Source: Urechis unicinctus
Taxonomy: Eukaryota; Annelida; Polychaeta; Xenopneusta; Urechidae
Reading direction: 5' to 3'
Assembly: GCA_034190875.2 (NCBI GenBank)
Contig: CM067348.1
Location: 30,205,640-30,269,639 of the forward strand
DNA: 64,000 nucleotides
Shown: piece after piece, positions 55,990 to 64,000 of the stretch
Numbering within the stretch: position 1 is the first letter of the stretch
Layout: every line of letters begins with the position of its first letter
Program-made: the position numbers and the translations under genes
The notes under the pieces: model-generated
What the model saw: only the letters and a program-made list of their open reading frames with translations
The model's database searches: none
Told to the model about the DNA's origin: nothing

Positions 55990-57060
55990 AGTGAGACCAG
56001 GCATATTACGTCAGTCACGTATATTTTGCTTGCCGATGTTATCAATCATAAGCAGTGATCAATTTACCTACAGCAAGTAGTTTTGATTAATGCACATTAT
56101 TGAGAGAATCAGAATTGTAATGGGCAGAACTCACCTTAAAGTGACATTGCAACACATTAAAAGCATGGATACTGATCGATGGGCGATGGTCACCAATGGA
56201 CACATATTTTACGCTGCTGTGGTTTCAATTATGCATTGAAACTGTGATATTGTCATCTGTCCAGAAAAGCTACAATCCTTATGATGGCTAGCTGTATCCA
56301 ATAACACTTTCTCTCACAAGTTAGTAATTACGGCGTCAGTTACGACGTCATATATCTTGATGCTCCGACATTATCGCATCAGCAGTCAAACTTACAGGGG
56401 TCAATATGAAAAGCAGCAAAGACGAAACAAATTCTTTTTGGAAGAGTATAGTGCTGCCTCGTTAACATTCTCATATGTCTGTAGTGTATGCCTTGTATCA
56501 TCTTTTAACATTAAGCCCCAAGCCGCTGAATCAAAGATGTATGTATTATGGATATCACTGTGCCAAGCAATCTTCGGAATTAAAGGAGGAACATTGCAAT
56601 TGATAACGGGATTCCTTGTTATACACCCACCCTAATCATCATCATGACCTGGGCATAACCCCTACATAGGCTCACCCTCAATAACCCTAATTCCTGCCCT
56701 GAAACCTTGCCGTGAACATGGTTTAATCTCCGCACTCACCTGTCCATTAACATCTACTTTACTTCGCCTTAATCTTAGCCGCAGCCCATCTTTTATTCCC
56801 ACCGTGACTCTTGAAGGTAGATTTGCCCTAAAAATGGCTACCTAATAGTTTAATTCACAGCAGTAAATTTGAATACAGCCTGAATACAAATTAATTTACT
56901 CGGCTACGTCATGTATGTATTTATGATCCGATATATATTGGATTCCTTATTGTCGACAGACATGTCATTTCCGCATATACAAGACGAGGTTAAATTGTAT
57001 CTGTGAACAAATAGGCACATATGATAGGACACAAATGCTGATACAATTACGTGTAGCATA
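55990..57060 (-). repeat. Inverted REP-X module
   Basis: This is the inverse of parts of 22440-25960: 56000-56400 corresponds to 25560-25930, 56400-56540 to the coding fossil at 23.47-24.17 kb, and 56640-57060 to 22340-23000. The C-rich CACCCTCAATAACCCTAA stretch near 56673 is the inverse of the G-rich stretch near 22990. Several hundred bases that separate these parts in the plus-strand copy are missing. Confidence 0.6.
56390..56545 (-). pseudogene. Short copy of the REP-X coding fossil
   Basis: On the minus strand it reads DSAAWGLMLKDDT, then LQTYENV, then SSKKN and a stop. The first part aligns with 23461-23560. The last part aligns with 24110-24165 (the CASKYVVV to HIDP stretch), with nothing in between. 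About 550 bases present at 23.57-24.11 kb are therefore absent here, by deletion or because they were an intron. Confidence 0.4.
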
Positions 57061-58310
57061 TCATTCATCAGATGTCGCCATTTGCAATCCAGTGAGCCAT
57101 GGTCGGTCCTCTACATGATGGGTCTTTTATCATTAAGTCATGTTCAATCGGCATTATAGTCGACATTGACATACCAGCGATTTACAAATCGGAAACCTTA
57201 TGAGATAAACACGGTCCCACGAGATTAATACATTATAATGAATGTGTTGGGTGCAATATCGCCTTGTTCGATCACTTCATTTTAGCTCAGAAGTTGCTCT
57301 CATTTTTAGGTGCTTCATAAGGATAGGTGCATAATTATTTGTCATAAATTGGAACATTAACAATTAACAAACACATCCTAGCAATGACCGCAGTAAACGT
57401 TGTGCGGCAGGGAGGCGAAAGAAATCTGCATTTGACATCAAGTGTGTTTGAATACAATCTTGTGATTCCATCTAAATCAATATATGTGAGAATATTGTCA
57501 TCTGAATGTTGCATGACATAAGTGCCATATATGTGTTGTAAAGAAGGAATTGCTGTTTGCTGGGGAGCAGCAATATTGGTGATAACCTGTCTTTAGGCTT
57601 TTAGTGACACACTGGCGTGGCTCAGAAGCAGAGAGGATTATTTATTTATGTTGTCTTGATCTTCATTGATTATGTCTCTTATGAGAACTGCTGAGGCATG
57701 TACATTGATGACTGCCACATTTCAACAACTACTTCTTCAGCCAATTCATAAATAAGTTAATGATGGTAACAAGAAATACATCGCCATGGTATTGTTACAG
57801 CGTTGATGCAATCGTGCGTCTCTGCTCCTAACATGCCATAAACGATTGACATTTATCAGCGTACTCATTAAAGTAAGCGGCATGTAGTATACAGAAGAAG
57901 GAGATTTCCAGCGGTTAAATATGTCTCGACGTTGCATAGAACGCTAATCCGGCTGAAGCAAAGCTAACCCGCTGGTAAGCACACCTCGATAGAATGTTTA
58001 TTGTACGTATCTCAGCACCATGTGGCGATGAAGCTGAAAGAAACTGCTTTATCTGCTTTCGCAGCTGGACTTGTATTAAAATGGCCCATTAGTAGGGTAT
58101 TATATGATGTGGCATTGTGGGCATATTTCCCAGGGCAGTAGACTGGCTTGGTTCCTCATCCGTACGATCGACAAATGCTTTGCCATAAACTAAATAGGGT
58201 TTTTAAAAACATTGCCTAAAATATGATGTTAATCAATAACGAAGCGGCCTCAAACCACTTAAATAGTTGAAAGTCGGTAGGTCGATTTCATAAAGTTAGC
58301 CACACATTAC
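57060..58310 (-). repeat. Inverted REP-F module
   Basis: This is the inverse of most of REP-F; plus-strand markers are GATTCCATCTAAATCAATAT (near 57465), GTTCCTCATCCGTACGATCG (near 58151) and GTCGGTAGGTCGATTTCATA near 58274. It is cut at about 58310-58340, and its missing end resumes in part at 61320, so the 3 kb between is an insertion. Confidence 0.75.
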
Positions 58311-58496
58311 AATGATAGAAGTATGCTTACATAAACATTGATTTTCTCAACTGTTTTGCAAATTGTGACATTATTTCCTGAGATTTGGTTGGGTTAAATC
58401 GTGGAAACCCTCTTAGTAGTCACAGCCTCGATTTGGGACCATATTTAGCGTTGCCCATGTACGAGAAGGCTTTTTCTACGCGTTTTCAAACTTTAC

Positions 58497-58513
58497 TTTA
58501 GTTCGGCGGCCAT
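58497..58513 (-). other. Candidate first exon MAAEL, minus strand
   Basis: Minus-strand GCGATGGCCGCCGAACTAAA followed by GTAAAG, in a local CpG-containing stretch. The start context (G at +4, CpGs before it) and the donor-like GTAAAG suit a first coding exon, but 17 bases is too short to be convincing. It lies head-to-head with the plus-strand candidate at 58874. Confidence 0.15.
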
Positions 58514-58873
58514 CGCGTGTCTTTTCCGACGATTGATGAGGCAAAAATCCTTTTTGAATCAGTCTGGCAAAGTAAAGAACTTACTTTTTGCGGAGCATAG
58601 TTTGTCTAGATTATATGAAATACAGTTTAGTGAAAATTGTATGGCATATTTGTGACTTATGGATGATAACATCACACCCCATGTCAATCCATTTGCACAC
58701 CTGATATTTTTGTACTACAATCGAAGTACGCCGTACCATGGTGGTTTCAAACTTCGCTTGTTGTCTACCCGGGTCTGATTGAGAGTGTTCATATACGCAT
58801 TCAGTTGTGTTCAAAAATGAATGGTCTTCTCAAATAGAATAACAAAGCAGCCAGGTGTTTGATATTGAACAGA

Positions 58874-58896
58874 ATGCCCCCAAAAACACCACAACA
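58874..58896 (+). other. Candidate first exon MPPKTPQ, plus strand
   Basis: ATGCCCCCAAAAACACCACA followed by ACA and then GTAAGT, a consensus splice donor. The downstream 2 kb has no clear plus-strand partner exon. Candidate acceptors such as GGCTTAACAG (58987) lead into a frame, 58996-59220, that looks like chance. Confidence 0.2.
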
Positions 58897-60003
58897 GTAA
58901 GTTTGCATACTTTTGTTGACCTGTTCTGTTTGTGTTTTTGAAAACTTTTGTTTTTGTTTTAATTGGATGTTAGGTTATTATTTAAGGCTTAACAGATGGA
59001 AATGAGCATCATTACATATGTAATGAACATTATCATTTTAGAATACTTAAGGTTTACCAGATATGGAATGGAATGTTCACAAAATCACAGGGTCAGCGAT
59101 CATGTTGTATTGATATTGGCTATGCTTTATTACAATTACTTCCATAGCAATGTGGACAGTGGTCATAAGATCATTCCTCATCATAAACTTCATGATGGTG
59201 TTTATTCTACATGCTGCTAATAATTGAGTTTCTATCAACCAAATTATATGCCTTTAATCACATGCAATATATCATGCAGATCCATATTTTGATAAGAAGT
59301 GGAGGAACAGCAATGTTTGAGTTAATTTTATTTTAGAAATAATTCTCAAGTAGCAAATTGTGTTCAAAATCACATACATACAATATTCGTTATTACATAA
59401 TAGGATACCGAGTAATCCCGAGTGCAGGTACACTACCAATCAATTACAAGTATCACAATGAGGCAGATAATGATAACAACTATAGAAATGTTATGACTGT
59501 TTGACAGCTAAAGGTATATGTATGATGTTGATGCAATAAGTGAGATACAAAACTATGATATGTCTAGGACAGGTTACACAACGCAGGATAAAGCTACTTT
59601 AATAGGTCATGACACAGATAGGATTAATTGATATACCTATACATGTACAGACATACATATTACAACAGCGAGTGTTGAATGACAAAACTAGAGGAAAGCA
59701 TGTACAAAAGGTGGGATGGCATTGAAAACAGAAGGTGGGGGAAATGGGAGTGCAAATTGATGTGATCTCGTTGAAATCTAATTTCAAAAGACAAAGAAGT
59801 GCTGGTTACCTGACCATATCAGCGTGGGATTTAATTGGGGCAGCCTCTTCCCTTCTAAAGAGAAAAGATAAGGACTTATGCGATAACTTTTACAAATTCG
59901 ACAAATTCAACCTATGTTTTCATGTAAATGGAATCCAGATTAAAATATTCTCTCTGTCTCTGTTGTTTGGAATGGAATATATTGGAAAAAATTACTTAAA
60001 CTT

Positions 60004-60999
60004 TCAGAGATCCCAAGTGGAAACACCACACAGGTTAAATACATATTGCATACATAGCTGATGAATGCCGCGAGAGCGGAAACGAGAGGAAGAGGATAAT
60101 ATGCACAGAGTCTTATGAACTTGTTCAGTGATGTGAGGGCAATATTCTGGTTGAGTATATAGACGAGAACAGGCAAGACCTGGTACACCCCTCACAAGAA
60201 TAGCTTCTTCATTGAGAGAGCTGTAACCAACTTTCAGCGGCTTGGAAGGCGGCTCCATTGACTCATCACTAACGGCTGAAGGAATGTTTAAGTCTGGATA
60301 GATTTCATCCACTTCGTCAATGCATGATTGACAGAACTTAGGAGCAGTTTTTTTGTAATGGACAGATTCTGTTTTTCTTTGACATCACTTGGAAATTTTA
60401 ATTTCAGGTTGGAAATTTTAATTTCAGGTTTCCAGTTTCCAAACATCCTCATTGTGATTGAAGGCTTTCAGAAGAACACCGTCTTGAATATGGCTTGGCC
60501 CATAGCTGTTCCATTCTGAAAAAAACCCAAAGTAAATCAGATACTGGCTAGTCAAATACATAACATTAAATTTTATAATCTATATTTAAGTACACAACAC
60601 ACACCAGCGATTCCTGTGAGATTGTTTTATATCACCCTCTACTAATAGACTAAATCATATTCGGTTTGAAATATTGACATTGTCACTTCAAGCCGTGCAC
60701 GACAAATTCCAAAACAAATTATCTTATAACTTGCGATTCGGTCGTATGATTCATAAGTGTCATTCTTGTATCTGTATACGATCTACTATCAGAATATGGC
60801 ACCAATTCAAAAGGAAGCACACCGTACTTCGATTTAAGTACGATCGCATCACTACGCCATTGTTTCAGAAAAATCATTCAACAGTGGTGTTATTTATTAG
60901 CGACAGCTCATTAATATGCCATAGAATTTTGAATAACATATAATGTATCATTAGATGATATACTTGTAAATTAGAAAACATAGACCTTACCTCTGCCAT
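60004..60999 (-). pseudogene. Degraded two-exon gene relic, minus strand, unrecognised
   Basis: Reading leftwards: ATGGCAGAG at 60999-60991 meets GTAAGG (donor), then about 475 bases of possible intron ending TTTTTTTCAG (acceptor at 60516). The second exon continues in the same phase with NGTAMGQAIFKTVF; the frame then shifts to LLKAFNHNEDVWKLET, and a 20-bp tandem duplication (CTGAAATTAAAATTTCCAA, twice, near 60375-60414) adds more stops. From 60346 it is open for over 110 codons: CQSCIDEVDEIYPDLNIPS, PLKVGYSSLNEEAILVRGVP, then CPHITEQVHKTLCILSSS. A second plausible exon lies at about 59861-59818 (EEAAPIKSHADM, flanked by CTCTTTAG and GTAACC). The wording looks like a real eukaryotic protein, but I do not recognise the family. 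The shift and duplication argue for a pseudogene, though an assembly or reading error cannot be excluded. Confidence 0.4.
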
Positions 61000-61230
61000 G
61001 TTGATGTGTGTACAAAATTTAAACCATGAACGCAGAAAAACTTGAAGTCACTGTCGAATAATGGAAGTGAAAACTCTTCTTGTGAAGGCCCAATATCGCC
61101 CACAACAACAGATTTGGTTTCAAATGTAGGCCATAATATATTTGCATAATTAAATCGTTCAAAGCCAATCACATTTCAGAAAATAATGTCATAAAATGCA
61201 AAACAGCAGAGGGCGGTAGCACGACTATCA

Positions 61231-61301
61231 TGCGTACCTCAATCGAGGTGCGCCGTACTGGGAACGAGGTACGTACCTCGATCGAGGTACGTACTTCGTT
61301 C
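61231..61301. promoter_or_regulatory. GTACCTC palindrome cluster, including a 40-bp near-perfect palindrome
   Basis: 61262-61301 reads the same on both strands except for one base pair: two GAGGTACGTAC(C/T)TC palindromes joined through CGATCG. Just before it lies GCGTACCTC-AATC-GAGGTGCGC (61231-61252), another imperfect palindrome. The cluster is CpG-rich against an AT-rich background. It sits about 235 bases upstream of the minus-strand MAE start and at the edge of the insertion, so it could be a promoter element or a mobile-element end. Confidence 0.55.
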
Positions 61302-61319
61302 TGCGGTCAGTCCGCGACC

Positions 61320-61585
61320 TGATAATCAACTAAGCTTCTGTTTTTGCATTGAAAATGTTCGGCAAGGACACCGCCGTTGTTATCATGTGTGATCGTTTTT
61401 AATCGTGTCAAAAAGGGACCTGATCCTTGACTTTCGTAGCTAAGTCCCCCATCCGCCTACTAGAGCAACTATGAAGTATGACCAGTTGGTCCTTGTACGG
61501 GTCAATAATCGTACGGGAATCGACACCATGTTTTATTGTGCTCAACAGATAGACCGTGCCGCACATGTCTTGCTGCTCATATCGT
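61320..61585 (-). repeat. Inverted REP-F end
   Basis: Plus-strand reading ATAATCAACTAAGCTTCTG (61321) and GGACACCGCCGTTGTTATCA (61367) is the inverse of 12400-12560 and parallels 34150-34330. It passes directly into the LINE remnant: the microsatellite and the last third of the LINE region are missing in this copy. Confidence 0.7.
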
Positions 61586-61930
61586 GCTGAAAGGGTTCGT
61601 CTAGCCTGATTCGATACCACGTATCACTTCTCTCTGCCTTCCACCGTTTTGCCATTCATTCAACCATTCTAACAGTTCGCCACTGATTCCGAGGGCCGTT
61701 ATTTGTCTAAGATATATCGATAGTGGTAAACTATATTAAACGCTTTTTGGAAGTCCGTATCAACTTGTACCTGTTGCATTTGTGGCATTACGCATATTAG
61801 CCCTTCACCATTGTCGTGTTTAGCTACTAGGATATGTACAACTAGGCCGGAGCAGATCAGCAAGATGATACATCTAGTGATGCAGACGTCGTCAATAGAG
61901 AGCAAGACTATCGCCGGAAGAGATAAACGA
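61586..61930 (-). mobile_element. LINE remnant, inverted, with the clearest reverse transcriptase wording
   Basis: On the minus strand: VDTDFQKAFNIVYHYRYILD (near 61770-61710), followed after the shared frame break by ITALGISGELLEWLNEWQNG and GRQREVIRGIES (near 61700-61620). This is the best match in the window to the DFSKAFD...GI.G.LL.W...W...R.QRV pattern of CR1/L2/Jockey-type LINE reverse transcriptases. The catalytic FADD region and everything downstream are absent. A 68-codon frame (61699-61905) is open through the first block. Confidence 0.82.
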
Positions 61931-62515
61931 GTAAAAAAAATATTAAGCTACGCGAATACCAATTTTAGATCACGTTATTCACCACAATCATCGCTTTACC
62001 ATCAGACAACGCAGAGTGCACCGCAGATCACATACCTTGCAAACATTTATGATAACGACAAGCGTCTATTTCACAATTGCATTGATAGGCTCTGAAATAA
62101 TCATGCTGGTTGGAGATATTGCAATGATTTGTTTTGTCACTCGCAACAACATAAATATATTCAGCCTTGTTAAATGACAGCTTACCAGCTGCGCAATTGC
62201 CTCAAATCTGTAATATAGGCACGTCCAAATCCTCAGACATCGCCATTTACAATCCAGTGAGCAATCACCGGTCGTCTAATTCACATCACAGAAACTGATG
62301 GGCCTCTTATCATGAACTATATTTCAGTTGGCCATGCAGTTGACGTTGAAGTACTGGCAATATTTACTTTGGCATCCTTCAGGAATAAACACGGCTCAGC
62401 TGGATTAATGCATTATATTCATAGTGTCGGGTGCCGTGGCGCGTGGCTCGATGATTGCATGTCAGATGCAGCTTGTTTAGTGTACACGTATACGCAACAA
62501 CATTGTTAGGTGCCA
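61930..62515 (-). repeat. Inverted REP-L module, shortened
   Basis: Plus-strand reading contains GATCACGTTATTCACCACAA (near 61968), ACAGCTTACCAGCTGCGCAA (62177) and AATAAACACGGCTCAGCTGG (62383), the inverse of parts of 9500-11160. About 1 kb of the middle of REP-L is missing. The plus-strand frame 62312-62509 corresponds to minus-strand frames in two other copies. Confidence 0.68.
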
Positions 62516-62579
62516 CTTATGTTTTAGTTGCATGCAAATGTGCCCTAAATAATTGCGTTGAATCATCCTGTGTCTACAT

Positions 62580-64000
62580 AAATCACAGAGCAATCATGAG
62601 GCCTCAAGCTTGCTGTTGATGCATACATTCCTCCAAGTTTTGATACTTCATAACATCCGTGCTAATGAGGGATTATCCGAGGAGCCTTCTGTTGCCTATT
62701 TGAACAATACTGACATGCACTTCTGCCGTCGAAACCACCATACATGTTTGGTCTTGCCTTGTATTTGAAACTATCTACATATGATAATTAAGCATATTCT
62801 GATAATACAAACTATCGGTCCGATCAATTACACGAATGTGAAAATCCACTTAAGTAAACAACACATGTTGTTGGCCAAGGTTCCACACTGACAGTACTAT
62901 TAGATGCAATGACGAGGTTTGCTTGTGTTTGTTATGTCAAACCAACTCATGCTGCAGGGGATCCTATATGTACTTGTCGGATAGACGCTGACGTTTTCCT
63001 GATTTAGAAGCAAAGACATTGCATTTCCCAATTCCGGGAAAGAGACTAATAACCGTCTCGCGGTTTTTATTGGCAGTGATGGTGCGCCATGCTGGAGGAG
63101 GTGCATTTCTAGAAATGGATGCTATTGAGACTTTTATGTGCGTGTAATGGAATATAGTTGCTGCCGCTGTCGTTCCCGTGCTCCATTTTGACCAATCAAA
63201 ATATATCAAGTAAGTTTATTCCTGATTATTGCAAAAAGGAGATAAACGAAGTAGGTAAAGACAGCGAGATTGACTTAATCAGGCATGGTTATTGCTTTCG
63301 AACTAAAACAATTCTACATGTTTTGCGTATATCGGTCGCAACCAAGCGAAGTTCTTTTACCAACGTACGTGTTTACCATAATAATCAATTATTTTAATTG
63401 CTCATTAAAAAAACTTATAGACTTTATTCATACATGTGTATTAATCACATTATAATCTCGGAAGGCTGTAAGTACCAGATGTCCAATAAACGTTTCCCTT
63501 TGTAACACGTTATTATGATCCAAGCAGGTACTATACTCTAACATTGTCAGATATTTAGGTTTATCATGATCTCTTATTCTAGGTCAACACCAATCATAGC
63601 GAAATTGTATGTATTTAAAATCACATAAATTTGTTGGACTATCGCGTTAGTAAAGTTCCCTTAATGGAAAAAGGAAACCTTGCTTTCATGCATGTATAGA
63701 TGAAAGCTAAGAGGAGAAAGTCTATCGACGTGAATCTGTTCGACTTATGATAAGGTATCCCATTCGCCGCAGTGATATTATCACTCTCGAGTACGTACAT
63801 CATAAACCTTATCCGCCCTAATCCACTATGACAAACGTGTTACCCCCGTACTCCGCATCTCATCCCCCCCCACACACACACACACACATACATACTTTTA
63901 TCCCATGCATGAACAATTAATCTACTTGGGTGGAGGCATAATAAGGCTTATGGCGCGCATATAGCAGACTTCTATGAGCTGGAGGGGAAAACGTGCCCAT
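62580..64000 (-). repeat. Inverted REP-A module, cut by the window edge
   Basis: This is the inverse of 1-1500 and 39600-41100. Plus-strand reading contains GGTGCGCCATGCTGGAGGAG (63081), CTCTCGAGTACGTACATCAT (near 63784) and GGAGGGGAAAACGTGCCCAT at the very end. The C-rich stretch near 63862 has grown a (CA)9 run here. Confidence 0.75.
63870..63887. repeat. (CA)9 run within the REP-A C-rich stretch
   Basis: Nine CA dinucleotides follow eight C at the position where other REP-A copies have pure C (32747-32764) or CCCCACCC-type wording (48600, 53700). It is a small independent expansion. Confidence 0.9.

Larger units (their letters stand above)
58340..61320. other. About 3 kb unique, gene-like insertion in REP-F
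   Basis: No stretch of this segment recurs elsewhere in the window, unlike the DNA on both sides. It holds CpG-containing stretches near both ends (58490-58530 and 61200-61320), three ATG-plus-GTRAG-type first-exon candidates (58513 minus, 58874 plus, 60999 minus) and a degraded coding region on the minus strand (60004-60515). A 20-base sequence, AATCGA(A/G)GT(A/G)CGCCGTAC, appears near both ends (58716 and 61231). About 250 bases of REP-F were lost at the site. It could be a DNA transposon, a retained host gene fragment or a spliced gene relic. I see no transposase motif or clear terminal inverted repeat. Confidence 0.5.

Noticed and set aside
60004-60061. Plus-strand frame 59735-60061 (108 codons) as a gene
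   Set aside because: It overlaps the better-supported minus-strand coding relic at one end and lacks motif or splice context.

Overview
The window is eukaryotic, most likely metazoan, intergenic or heterochromatic DNA. It is AT-rich, with no operons, no tRNA or rRNA genes, and no open frame above about 150 codons. It carries (TA)n and (GT)n tracts of 100-250 bp, fossils of a non-LTR retrotransposon (LINE) and spliced-gene-like signals. The species cannot be named from the sequence. No intact protein-coding gene of recognisable function was found.

Nearly all of the 64 kb is built from about eight long repeat modules, each recurring two to ten times on either strand as diverged copies. I recognised them by reading and name them here REP-A, REP-F, REP-L, REP-R1, REP-R2, REP-S, REP-T and REP-X. 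Module order is largely conserved: S - A - (F) - L - microsatellite - F - X/T. REP-R1/R2 forms a second recurrent block, and a recurrent T to inverted-A junction makes the arrangement partly head-to-head. The modules are best read as diverged copies of one or a few composite units well over 10 kb long, shuffled by deletion and inversion.

Layout: 1-6660 is A, F, R1, R2 and A on the plus strand. 6650-13150 is S, A, L (with LINE reverse transcriptase), (GT)n and F. 13150-16380 has no recognised copy elsewhere. 16385-20430 is R1, two long (TA)n tracts and R2. 20440-22340 is F. 22340-25960 is X, containing the best coding fossil of unknown identity. 25960-32095 is S, L, F and T. 32436-35935 is A, F and L inverted. 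36340-38940 is R2. 39440-44735 is A, F and L. 44943-55006 is a recent tandem duplication of about 5.1 kb (F, T, inverted A). 55440-58310 is S, X and F inverted. 58340-61320 is a unique, gene-like insertion. 61320-64000 is F, L and A inverted.

The parts that stand out are: (1) four copies of a LINE reverse-transcriptase domain that share the same frame break, so the LINE was dead before the unit multiplied; (2) a microsatellite at one fixed place just downstream of that domain, (GT)n in one copy and (TA)n in the others; (3) the 5.1-kb duplication whose edges lie in that microsatellite; (4) a short signal-peptide-like frame with a TATA box in three R2 copies; (5) the 3-kb gene-like insertion with start-codon exons, splice-like signals and a 40-bp palindrome. 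All homology statements are by eye and all module boundaries are approximate, usually within a few tens of bases.
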